Positions 12,301 to 23,454 of a stretch of DNA of 64,000 nt are shown one piece after another; the stretch's first letter is position 1; every line of letters starts with the position of its first letter. The notes under the pieces are model-generated. The model had not been told where the DNA came from, did no database searches, and saw only the letters and a program-made list of their open reading frames with translations. Both the position numbers and the translations under genes were made by a program. This DNA comes from Protonemura montana. Taxonomy: Eukaryota; Arthropoda; Insecta; Plecoptera; Nemouridae. The stretch covers positions 7,844,570-7,908,569 of the forward strand of contig OX387602.1 of assembly GCA_947568835.1 (NCBI GenBank). The letters are read 5' to 3'.

Positions 12301-13080
12301 ATATAATGTTCTGATCGAGTCGCAGATCTGGCAGTCGAACTTCAATCTCTTTTCAGGGCCGATTCAATAGAAAATATCTAAAAAAAGATACGTGTACGCC
12401 AGATAAATGTATATTTGAAAGTTCGCTCTTTGTCAGTTGAGATGGAGCATTTGGTAGTCAAAGGCATTGATAGCCTTGGTGCGAACCTTGTAACGAGCTC
12501 GGTAACAGAACTGAACGCAGGTTGTAAACGATATGGAATGGAATTCGAATTATGCTTGCAACAGATACTGAAGAATGTTGAGCGCAGAAATCAATTGCTT
12601 TCGTTCAGACATCTGATATACTAGCGAATTCAACACAACTCAGTCTTGGCAGTTGTAAAGTGTGCTTCGAGCACCGACAAAAGCGTAAAGTACATAAAAC
12701 AGAAGGTGAAATTATTGAAATGCAAAGCAATACATAACTAAGAGAGAACACAGATGAATTGCTTGAAGCGCACTTGAGTTTGCCTGCCATGATCGGTGAT
12801 AGAAAAACAGCGGGAAAATTGGCACCTCAAGGGCATCAGGAATACATACCCAGGTAAGTGCTGTTGGTTAACACCCAGAAAACTTTCAACGGGTCAACCA
12901 TTCCGTTTACCCCTGACAGGGGTCGCAACACGAGCAGTACATACACGCAAACATTTAACAAACTTCGAAAAATTATGTAGCCGGTGAAAAAACCCAGCTT
13001 GACTATTTAAAACTTTCAAATATACGCGATGTACACAACAACATATAAAACTTTTTAGGCCAATAAAACACGGTTAGATA

Positions 13081-13330
13081 TATTAGCAACAAATTTAAAA
13101 TAATTTTCGCGGTGCCTGCCCGTACGCTGCTATTTATTTAGAGAACGTCGTCAGACTCAGCTGAGTGAACGCGTCCGATTTTCGGCGGCTGCACTGATCA
13201 GAGGGTGAGGCAGGACTGAACGCTGGCGACGCCGTCGACGCCACCGACGCCGACCCTCGGAACCCGGCGCACGGCGTCGCTGCACTAGCCTTGGTTTCCC
13301 ATTGCTCGATCGCCAATACCAAGATGAACA
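13081..13330. other. CpG-rich island
   Basis: A local GC-rich patch, strongest at about 13200-13280, with repeated GACGCC and GTCGACG words. It contrasts with AT-rich flanks. The minus-strand frame at 13134-13331 has a short hydrophobic start and then alanine- and serine-rich sequence typical of translated GC-rich DNA, with no family match. It could be a regulatory island or old repeat material. Confidence 0.4.
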
Positions 13331-15218
13331 CAAGCAGGCCTGAAGATACTGGTCAAGATGGTGAAATGGATTCGGGTGGTATGTCTATTTTTTGATTTCC
13401 ATTGTGTCTCAACAGTAAAAGCTAAGTCTTATTTGTATATCCTTTGATAAAAAATGCAAAGCTCTGATTAACAAATATGAAGAAAGACGTGTTTTACTTG
13501 ACAAATGACTTGTTGAATATTTATAGAGGACTGATTTTTCTTTCGAAGAAGCAGAATAAATAAGAACGATTTTTGATACAAAAGTGCGAAAATGTGAAAC
13601 GCAGGGAACAAAAAAAAAATCAGTCCAGAATCACAGCAGAGAAAATATTTTCAGATCTCTTTGATTGTTATTGATCCGAAAGATGTAAATATACTTAGGT
13701 ACTAAGCTCAAAAAGAACTTTTGTGGACTTAGCCTTCCTGGCAACAGGAATGCTAAGCCTGTGTAGCGGTATATGGTACTTCGTATAAGAAAATAAAATT
13801 TCATCTTTTGGGAATAAACGAAAGGGGTGCATGAGTCGCGAAATCTCTCGACGTCACGTCGTTAGTAAGTTTCACAATTTCCACGAACTAAAAAGCCCAT
13901 AAATATTTATAGGAATTGGAATTCAGAAGAAATGTACTGCCATTTTTTTTTTGGCCGCGTATGGCATGCGAGAACAGATATTTTAGGGCTATCCGTTTTG
14001 CACGGATAAAAAACTTCACTCTCATTTTGGACATATGAAGTCGACTGAAACGTTGTGGCGTATGATGAATGTTACACATCATTATGATATTACTTTACAC
14101 ACTAAAAAAAAGAAAAAACGTTTAAAGAAGGAATTATTTATATGTCTGTAGGCAAACAAAGGACTAACGGGCTTAAAAAAAACTCATCCGTCACGGTTGC
14201 ACTTACGCAATTACAAATCTAACGCATCTCTGTAAAAAAATACACGTGGCACATAGACAAAGTGATGCGTCCCAAAAACAAGTTTAATTAATGTGAAAGC
14301 AATGCTCAATGTCTACTACGCGCAATCCAACAGGAATTAGAAGTATTATCGACATTTTAAACGCAAATTAAAATACAATTGTTACATTGTTAAAAATGCA
14401 ATTAATAATTGTATCCATTAGTTTCCTCAGTGGACTTTACAATAAAATTAAACTTTATTTTCAAAACGTAACAGTGCTTTGTGCACATACAGGCGTACAG
14501 TGCAATTGTAGAACGTTATATTCTGAGGTATAAACGCGTTTAAACATTCAGGGATTCTCGTAATGACTGCTGGTGTACCTAGGTATTTGTCCCAAGGAGG
14601 TGCAATGTAATGACATGAAATACACATAAGCAGAGAGTTATTATCCTCTCGTGCACTTTCGGCCACGGGTTAATATTATGTGGCGAGTTAGGGGAGGCTA
14701 TATAGAAACTCAACTGTCGTGACTTAACCTAGTTATAAGGGGTGGCGTCTTTATAACATTTAGCGGTGTCTTGTAACGGCGAACTTACTCCTTCCATGCT
14801 ATATATTAGTTTCAAGAAGTTTGTCTATGTAAGGGACCAAGTCACACAGCATGTTTAGTTTCGGTTATTTGAAATTTAAAGCGCGAGGAAAGTGGCCGTA
14901 AAGGATTTTTAGCTGGGAAATGAGAATTACTTCTTGTGTTTAGCTTACAAACGGACCATGTGTGGTTTTCCAATGCAAATTCTGAATTTTATTTGGAGGT
15001 AAAAGTAGAAAAACTAAGAAAGAAAATGGGAATTTTTACTATTCTGTTTGCCACATAGGTATTTAATACTTTAATAAGTGCGAATCTAATACATCTGTAT
15101 TTGCCCATGACTACAAATAATCGGGGAGCTGTTATTTAAATGATAATATTTGTGTTGTGACATGGACATGGGCATGAACAACTTTAATTTACGTTAAAAC
15201 GATATCGGAATTTATACA

Positions 15219-15254
15219 TAATATATATATAAACAAAAAAAATATATATATATT
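15219..15254 (+). repeat. AT dinucleotide repeat
   Basis: Two runs of alternating A and T flank a short A-rich spacer. Simple sequence, no coding. Confidence 0.8.
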
Positions 15255-16497
15255 AGAGATACTTCAAATAAAGTAAAGTGAATCGTGAAGTTAGATTATC
15301 ACAAATATTTGACGTCCGCTCCATTTCTCAAAGTAGTGCTTGCTTTAAAGAACATTTCCAGCAACTTTCTAGTGGTCATGAGATCCACATGTTCTGATGT
15401 AAGCCACAGCTTCTCTCTAAGTTTGACACGAAGGTAGATCAGAGACCGTATAGTAAAGTTTCAAAACTTGGTCAAATTCGTTTCCCTGATCGCGAATGAA
15501 GCATCGACTGCCCACTCAAAAGCCCCAATTCATCTACTTAGGGACCTTTATAAAAGTGGACAAGACCATGTCGAACATTCCTAAACACCCTAGAGCAAAG
15601 CCTTGGATATGTACACGGTAAAACTTTTCATAGCCGGTAAAGCAATTTTCTATTATTTAAGAAAAATTGGAACGTCTTTTAAGGTTTATAATCTTGGCTT
15701 CTTGGTTGTACACGGAAATGATTTTTGTCATGTTACTAATCCATGAGAAATGGCTTGGTCATGCCGAGGGCAGTTATCGAGAATCTTAAATGAAGTTGAT
15801 CTAGGTTCCACCCCCTTTGGCAATGGCTTGGCGAGGGGTTACCCACTGGTTTCAAACAGAGAAATGGTCCGTTCCTTCAATTTCGCACACTTTAATCACA
15901 AAGTTCTTAACGACACTTTTCCAAAAAACGCAAATTACCGCAATTGGTTTCCGTGCATGCGTTACGCATGTCCTGCGTTTTTGACAGCGAAAAGAAAATG
16001 CGTTGAATATTTTTGCCTCGAATAAATTACTCTGATGGTAATACAGTTTTTTTCGAAGTTTTTTGTGTTCATGAGAAACCTTCTGGTGGAGGTGAATATA
16101 CATTACAAAAGAACCGAATTAGTAGAGCATACAGAATTTCCGCCTACACCCTAGGATAGAGGATGAAGAGCTTAAAAATGTCTGCCTGGCATTTAGAAAA
16201 ATCTCTCATACGCATTTAGTTACGATAAAAAAAGGTCCATGGGATGGTTATAAAGAAATGGAACTCAACACACAATTTTCATCAAGTATACGACGGATTC
16301 ACTTACCTTGATTGAGTAAATACCTTCACAAACCGCCGAAGGCTCTTTCATTTTTGACTCGAATATTTACTAATACGCTGCTTACCTGTAATCAGAAATA
16401 AATACACATCCAATTAGCAAGATGAAGAGCAATATTTAGTCTACAGTTTAATTAACGGTGCTCTCTAATTAAAAATCTTTTATATCTTTGGTCCAGC

Positions 16498-16530
16498 CAT
16501 AGCCAGTGGTCATAGCCAGTGGTCATAGCC
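16498..16530 (+). repeat. 13-bp tandem repeat
   Basis: The unit CATAGCCAGTGGT occurs two and a half times in a row with no mismatch. A short minisatellite with no visible coding role. Confidence 0.85.
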
Positions 16531-17287
16531 CATCAGTGATCATGCCAAATCTGAGAAATGTTCGAACAAGTGCCATTCCTCTCATCTTCACCTAGATAAG
16601 ACTTTGAAACACGCGGATCGAATTCAGAATTCTGGAGAATTTAATCTCAGTGCTATCGTGCCACTTGTTTTATGGATGAGTCAACATCGTCATACCGCCG
16701 CATGAAGAAAAATATTATTTCACATTTCTTGTCATTTTATTGACTCGACTAGATTTGATGATTTTAAAAGCTGATTTTTGCCGATGCTGAATCACACCTG
16801 TTGTCCGAGAATTACCGACTTTACGAGACTTTTAGTTTGCAGCAAAAGACTTAACCTTTATTTTATTTTCAGGCCAGTGGAATGCGGCAAAAAGTTTGTG
16901 ATAAGAAACTGTTGTAAACATTCTGCGAGCAAAATTGATGAGTTAAGCGAGCAGCAATAAAAGAAATCAATCGATAGGTGTACCTAAGAGGTTAGTTAAT
17001 ATTTGCAAAAATTCAGATCGATGTTTTTTTTAAACGGTCGTTTTGTGTGAATTTTAACCAAATTAAAAAAAAAAGTATCGATTTAAGCGTAGCAGACGTT
17101 CGTAGCAACATACATGAGCCTTGCTTGAGATCGTTGCTTCGTATTATATGAAGAAATATGACAATATATTAGAAAAATTGGCTAAACAAAAGTTACACGC
17201 GGCTTGTGGGATTTCAGCATATAAATGTCCGTCTGTATGATGGTTTTTAGCCTCATGTCTACTTGATTTTTCCTTAGCACTAGTTTT

Positions 17288-17428
17288 AAGAAAAACTATT
17301 TGAAATGGGTTTTGAATGCTAAGTAAAGGGCTACTAAATTTCCCGACGTTTCGTAACATGTACTAGCTACTTCTACTTCTACTTTAGTAGCCCTTAGCAT
17401 TCAAAATCCATTTTAAATAGTTTTTCTT
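17288..17428. repeat. Long inverted repeat able to form a hairpin
   Basis: The left arm (17288-17338, 51 bp) and right arm (17383-17428, 46 bp) are reverse complements except for a 5-base insertion in the left arm (TAAAG) and two substitutions. The loop is 44 nt (17339-17382) and contains CTACTTCTACTTCTAC. Both substitutions leave G opposite T, so a plus-strand RNA would pair along the whole stem using two G-U pairs. Pairing may extend about 3 bp further outward. Candidate identities are a foldback-type element end, a small inverted duplication, or a hairpin RNA precursor. No protein is encoded. Confidence 0.85.
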
Positions 17429-19328
17429 AAATTTCCGTCTGTTTTTTACGTCACTCCTAATTTCTCCTGTTTTTCTTGCCGCCTTGATCTCGCCAAGTCT
17501 TTCGAATCTTTGGCGGCTTGAGCGGCTGTAAGAGCTTCAACGATGTACCGTAGTTGTTTGATGTCCGTTTTCAGCATCCTTTTGTCTTGCAAATCTCTAA
17601 ACTACGCATCGCGGCAATCCTCCCCCACGATATTCTTTCGCCCCAATCTTGGGGCGGAACCAAACCATATTGCAAACCACTGCTCGCATCGGGGGAATGA
17701 GGATTCGTAAGTATTAACATACCGTTAATTGTATTTTGCTTAGCAACAGGCAATCAGAAGATGTTTTGACTTTGATAACGATCTGTTACTGCTGAAAAAC
17801 TGGGACTTGGAGACGGTGATAACGCGCTTAAACCGAGAAATACTCGGTGCCCATTAGCGAATCACGCATGTGTTCTTTGTTCATTGCAGGCATCTACTTC
17901 GTAATTATGCTATCGCCAAATTCAGGCAGCACACATCAGCGAGTCATCAGCAAGTCCCGAACGCGATTACGCCAATCATAGTTTATTTGCGCTGTCTCTC
18001 CTAATTGTCACTCTGTCGCTAGGTTGGTAATTAAAGTTTACTAGGTGTATGAGCATTACTCGACGATTGAAAAATGGCCCTTCAGTTTCATCAGTTTTGA
18101 CTGATTGGTGATAAATGTGCTGTGAGTGCCAGTCATTTCCAATACTCTTTAATTATCCTCAAAAACAGAGGCTTTTAACAGGAGCAATGCCAACTTTTAG
18201 TGTTGAGGAATTTCTGGCATTTTCGCAGCGCGCGATGCGTTGTTTGTGCGTGCGCGCGTGTTTGTGCGTGTGTGCGTCCAGACAGGAGCGTGGTATTTAT
18301 TTTATGTAACCGTAGCTGGAAATTGTCTCAGAACCAATATTGCACATGTTTAATTAAAACGCCGGGAATTTGGTATGCACACTGTTTTGTATAATCAAAA
18401 AGTAACTATACGTACTCAATGTCAACACCTTAAGGTTTTTATGAGATTTAGATGAAACCCGTGTTGGGTTTCGAAGCTTGCAATTGAAACTTGTATACAT
18501 TTAAGTGTTGTCTCTCGTAAAACAGCGCTTATTTAAACTGGCGGATGCACTTTGTTAATTTAGAAGAGAAATTCTGAATTCCAAAAGAGAATTTCAAATA
18601 TTAAAAAAGAAAATAAAAATGACAAGGATTTTATTTGTTCGGAGTGCATGGGTCTTGCATAACGTTATGAACAAAAATATATACTGGATAAACAAATTGT
18701 CATTGGACAAATAGAAAGAGTAAACAAGCCCATTCACATATCACATGCATTGACAATATAAAAAAAAGTTTTATCTGTTTTCAAAATTCTAATAACTTTG
18801 ATCGAACATTGTCAAATACGTGTCGTGTTCGACTTGCATCTGGTTCAGTGGCGATGCGCCCCACTGAGAGGAGGAATGCAGCCCACACAGTGGATCCAAT
18901 CATTTCACGTGTCATCGGGACTTGCATCTGACAATCACTCTACTTGAAGACGAACAATTCGATACAGATTCGAAACCCAACAATACACCGTTTGGATTCA
19001 ATAACGTCAACAGTAATTGATAGAGGTAGGTCACGCTGTCGATTTCTGATGTCACAAACGCATTCCCGGTTTTGACACGGAAGACGAGTTTTGTAACTTG
19101 TATAAAAATACACTTCCTACTTTTCGGGGAGGAGGGATTAGAAATAATGTGTCAAGTACATGACCCAAACGCGAGGCCGTTCCGGAGTTCGACCCCTTTA
19201 AGCACGAACTTATTTTCCGAAAACATGAAAGCTTTCGGAAGCAATTAAAAGAAACTGTGGAAACTGCCACATCTTGAACGGGGGTACCAAACGCAAGCAT
19301 TACAAAAAACTGCGGAACACATTGCAGT
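17429..19328. other. Non-coding stretch
   Basis: No gene recognised. It contains a GT/GC alternating tract at about 18239-18277 and no supported exon. The minus-strand frames at 17571-17753 and 19052-19300 show no recognisable motif. Confidence 0.5.
18239..18277 (+). repeat. Alternating GT/GC purine-pyrimidine tract
   Basis: A run rich in GTGCGTGCGCGCGTG and GTGTGTGCG words. Alternating purine-pyrimidine sequence of this kind can adopt left-handed DNA. It is an imperfect simple repeat. Confidence 0.75.
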
Positions 19329-19339
19329 TATAAAAGGAG

Positions 19340-19640
19340 ACCGTGTGGACAGGAAGATTGGTATACCGGTACCCCCCGACGCCGGCACTGGAACCGGCAG
19401 AGCACAGCGCGGAGGAGGTTGTTAACGGCAGTCGACTCGACGCCGTCGCCGGTTTTAATTTGGTGAACATGAAGCGTTATCAATCAGTGCGGGCTAGGAA
19501 TGTGTGGTCTGTAAGACGGCGAGCGTCGGCACGGATTCGCGACCGATAATGTGTCTTCATTACCGCACTAGTGTGAACTGCACTGCAAGACGTCGCTTGG
19601 CGTCGCGGCGCTTTCATGCGCGTCGCGACGTCCAATAGAA
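19340..19640. other. CpG-rich island with inverted GC-rich words
   Basis: GC- and CpG-rich relative to its flanks. GGCGTCGCGGCGC near 19599 is followed by GCGCGTCGCGACGTCC near 19619, an imperfect inverted pair. A TATAAAAGG sequence at 19329 lies just upstream, but no matching initiator is evident about 30 bp downstream. Frames on both strands are arginine- and alanine-rich, as expected of translated CpG-rich DNA, and match no family. Confidence 0.4.
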
Positions 19641-22600
19641 CTGCACGCAGTGTAGGACAAAGCAGGAAGCAGTTTCTCAAGGGACTAGCAGCTAATCTGC
19701 GGATATATTGCATTCAGTCGAAGAAAACCGAGACATGTATGTGCGGGATACAAATGTCGGAAAACAAGATTACTGCCGTTGGGATGCAACTACGGGAACC
19801 TGCATTTAATGCGATGCTTTGAAACTGCGTTATTTTGGATTATTACTGGTACATCAGTCTGAGTTAATCTTGTATCTCTATAGAGGCGACTTAGCTCAGT
19901 GCACCAAGGCAACATGTGCAGTCGACCATTATCAACAACTATAAATGTACTGGGACTAGAATTTCTGTTTCAAGTAATTGGCGTTTACGATTTAGTATAT
20001 ACAAGGGAGTTAAGATATTATTTGGATGTGCAATGTTATCTTGCATGAAAAATGTACGATATTTTTCATGGAACTTGTTTTTTTTTCGATTTATTATCGT
20101 TTGCAAGTGCATGCTTCACTTCATGCTTCATGTAAATCAGTGATAGCTATTCTTAAATAAACAGCACAAGAATGGATAGTCACCAAAAGCCCCAGATTTA
20201 GTCAAGCAACCATAAAAAAGTTCCTGTTTGCACATTGCAGCTCAAAGCAGTGCACTGGGTGAAATGCAACTGCAGTTCTGTTTTCAGACGGCTTGGTTTC
20301 AGACACTTGAAGGCTGATTGCAGTTCGAAGTTGACGCCAACGATGCTCACTCGCGTCAAATACTGGCTTCACGAACCATTGGCGCGCCAGACATTGCCAT
20401 TCCTCTTATCCATGCCACTACTGCAGATATCAAGCTGATCCTAAGCTCCAGAGAGTGCGCCCGGATGCGGAATGCACCCAAAGTGACACAATAAGCATGC
20501 TGATCAAATCGCGCCGAATCAATCGCAGGGTCTCAAAAGAGAATTCCAAGAAACCATCCTGCTGGTTGCCTGGACTCTGGATGTGGAACAGCTATGTGAT
20601 CGGGGATTGGAACTCTTTGTACGTTCACAGAGAGGCAGTTGAGAATGGAGTCGCATGCCTCGCTAAGTTGATTAGGGAAATGTGGCTTTACTGAAAAGTG
20701 GGCTGTAGTTTGATCAAAATGTTTAGCATAGAGATCAGAGGGAATGGATTCAATATGCAATAGAATTATTTGGATTCGTGTAATGTAACGTAGTTATTCA
20801 TTGGGGTCAATCGATTAGGTTCATTGCTTTTACGATTACATTTCCCACTACGGGGCAGGATTGTTTAATTGTGATGGAAAAAATGTAACTTTTGGTGATA
20901 GATTACACGTATGCAAACATCAATGCTGAGTAGGTGCTTAAAGTTTGCATCATTCTTCGCTGCTAAAACACGGATTATGCTTTGAAACACCATTTTGTAA
21001 AAATAAATCTATATATATATATTGACTCGCTTTCAGGAAAATCGTTAATTTTGCTAAACACACCAGTATTCTCATGCACATGTTTATCAAGCGTGATGTT
21101 TTTGTTTTATAATACAGTGAAGCGATGATTTGACACACGCCAACGTGTTTGTGATAAGATACTCGGTTCAACTTGACGTGAGAGGGTGCAAACAATGCAC
21201 GCACCCCCATGTTTTCACCGTGTAAACACGTGTGCGATCAAAGTCCGGAGCAGTAATCTATTTGGAATACGTTCGGGCAAGGCCGCGGGACTCGGTTCCA
21301 TCGACGTAACGGTAATTTACTACGTATGATGGCGTCGGAAAAGTTCCACAAACTTTTTCGTCAATAACACACATCCCACGCTAGCGTGACATGTGATGGA
21401 AATATATGTATTTTCTCGCAATTTCTTTTCCATTTCCTAAAACTAACAATATTTTATGAGTTGTAAAAGCTGGAAAGCTCGTAGTACCTGATGCACTAGC
21501 TGCAATTTAGATCACTGGTTGTCATAAGTTCACCGTCGACGACACGTAGCTGGGATATGGAAACCAACAAACCACGTCAAATTACATTGTGCATCTAGCT
21601 TCTGCAAGGTGCAATTGCGCGCACTGCATATAGCCTGAATGCAGAATCAAGACAAACTGCATCATCTACTATGCAGTGCATTTTTAAAACCCAAATCAAG
21701 ACCACAAATTATGTGGCGTATTATCGTACGATCAAGTTTTCGTTTTAGTCGAAATAGGAATGTGCTATAAAAATGGAAGCCCCCCCCCCCCCCCCCCCCC
21801 CAATATTCCCAGAGCTGCCAGTCTAGCGAAAAGGAAAAATAAATCTCAAGTGAGAATCCTGTTATCGTGGCAGAACTGAACCGCGAGCGCGAATAAAGCT
21901 TCCCAAGATAAGAGGTAGTAAAAAAATCAGCGCGAACAGCACATTGACGGTGTGCAAAATGGAGTAGGTACGTCCCAGCGTCCCAGCACTGCATGTATGC
22001 ATCGGGAGCTCAACCACTTTTTTATGCTGTGCCACTTAAAAATGAAGCTCTAAAGCCACGAGTACCAAGTTAGCGGGGGCGGATGACTGCCCTAAAAATT
22101 CCAATACACGATGCCGAGATTGTTGAAAAGAAAACTCATTCAGGAGCGGTTAGTATGGGTACATCATCTATTTGGTAATACATTTTCGTTGGCTAGGAAC
22201 GTTTATCCGAGGCGGTTATGTAGGAAGCCATCGCACAGAAAATAGCTGATTGGGTTAGAATGTAACACGCATTAATAAAAGTAGTATTTGCGTCAACTCC
22301 ATGTTCCTGTCGTAAAAAAAATATATTTACAACTTATCCGAAACTCACGAATAAAATGGGGCTCACATACCTTGGTTTTATGGTCTAGTTTATCGGACGA
22401 AAAATTATATTTATGCTTATAGGTTTAAGCTTACTGGCCAACGCCATCTATCGCTCTACACCAGAAGGCACGAAACGAACCCGTGTACGCTACTTAGACC
22501 CCCAAAAAATAAGCAAAGCGAATTCTAAAACGGAAAAAAATTCGGTCAAAATAAAAAAAATCGCATTGAATTTATTAGTACCCGAAGCCCCACTAAAAAT

Positions 22601-22780
22601 TACAATATTTTCTAAAAGTACAACTGCAAAACTAGTATGAAATCTATTGCAGCTACTTTTATTTTTCAAGATAGTCTTATGTGCGTTTTTCAAATCTTGA
22701 TCTGCTCTTTTATGGATTGAATCCTTTTCTTAGTCTATCTAAAGATGGGACAATCCGTCCCTATGACCTCCACATAGTAT
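19641..22780. other. Non-coding stretch
   Basis: No gene recognised. It includes a 22-base poly-C tract at 21780 and poly-A and AT runs. A short A-box-like sequence near 19891 (TTAGCTCAGTG) lacks a properly spaced B box. The frames at 20235-20694 and 22413-22640 have no recognisable domain. Confidence 0.5.
21780..21801 (+). repeat. Poly-C tract (22 bases)
   Basis: Uninterrupted C run. It generates a meaningless glycine run in the minus-strand frame that crosses it. The length is uncertain in any assembly. Confidence 0.95.
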
Positions 22781-23454
22781 ATGATGCCCCATAGAGGCCT
22801 CATAATAAACTTGTTGAAAACAACATTCAAGCATTTTCATACAGACCAAAACAAACCGAACAGAACACCATTGTTGCGGCTGAATGGACGAAGCGTCGAA
22901 GAAGCCAAAGAAATAAAGTTCCTGGGAATAATGATTGACGAAAAGATGAAATGGGAATCACATGTTAATAGAGTCTGCAGGAAGATTGCCTCATCTCCAT
23001 ACCTCTTCAGAAATCTCCATCCGATAGTATACGCAGAGAGACTACGAACAGCCTACTTCGGACTGGTCTACCCGAATATCACCTACGACATCATCTTCTG
23101 GGCGGCTCAGCTGCGGCAGAAAGTGTTCTACTTCTTCAGAAGAGGCTCATTCGTGCCATGGTCGGAGTGTCAAGCTTAACATCATGTAGACCTTTATTCA
23201 AACAGTTGGAGATTGTAACAGTACCGGCAATTTTTATCTACCAGATTATTTTATATGCTCGTTTAAATGGGACTTACACGACACAGGGAACTCATAACCA
23301 CCACGATACGAGAAGAGCCACCGACTTCGCAGTTCCTGCCTTCAAGTGAAAAATCTTAAGAAAGCATCCAGCCTACATTAGCGCCATCTTATTTAACCAT
23401 CTACCAGTGGACTTCAAGATGAAAAGGGCTCGGATTTCCACAGTTAATTTTTAA
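22781..23454 (+). pseudogene. Non-LTR retrotransposon reverse transcriptase remnant (broken)
   Basis: C-terminal part of a LINE-type reverse transcriptase that, when whole, copies its own RNA at a nicked target site. The first segment (22781-23179) has GLIIN, the hallmark FLGIMIDEKMKWESHVN, and LRTAYFGLVYPNITYDIIFWA-like thumb sequence ending in FWA. The reading then shifts by one frame near 23105-23125 into a second segment with QKRLIRAMVGV, SCRPLFKQLEI and an HDTRR motif. That segment hits a TGA at 23347 and continues in the same frame as FNHLPVDFK to a TAA at 23452. The endonuclease, the catalytic DD box and everything upstream are missing, which fits 5' truncation at insertion. The tail with YNTR-like and NHLP motifs recalls CR1/Jockey-related insect elements; the exact clade cannot be fixed here. 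Non-functional. Confidence 0.88.

Larger units (their letters stand above)
6518..13080. other. Non-coding stretch with scattered small repeats
   Basis: No gene recognised. The frame at 8744-9031 begins with a hydrophobic, signal-peptide-like run but matches no family and has no splice or promoter support. The frame at 10669-11001 on the minus strand is likewise unrecognised. The stretch contains the G-rich tract at 7690-7719 and the possible inverted-repeat element at 9230-9360, listed separately. Confidence 0.5.
13331..17284. other. Non-coding stretch
   Basis: No gene recognised. It contains (AT)n interrupted by poly-A at about 15219-15254 and a 13-bp tandem repeat at 16498-16530. The open frames at 14448-14666 and 15750-16103 show no recognisable motifs and are treated as chance. 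Confidence 0.5.

Noticed and set aside
13134..13331. 65-codon minus-strand frame with a short hydrophobic start in a CpG-rich island
   Set aside because: The remainder is alanine- and serine-rich translation of GC-rich repeats. It does not resemble a cadherin N-terminus or other secreted family.
19329..19549. TATAAAAGG followed by a 68-codon frame beginning 14 bp later
   Set aside because: A TATA box should lie about 30 bp before the transcript start, so this start codon would be upstream of the transcript. No initiator was seen.
19886..19950. A-box-like TTAGCTCAGTG suggesting a tRNA gene
   Set aside because: No B box at the right distance and no cloverleaf stems.
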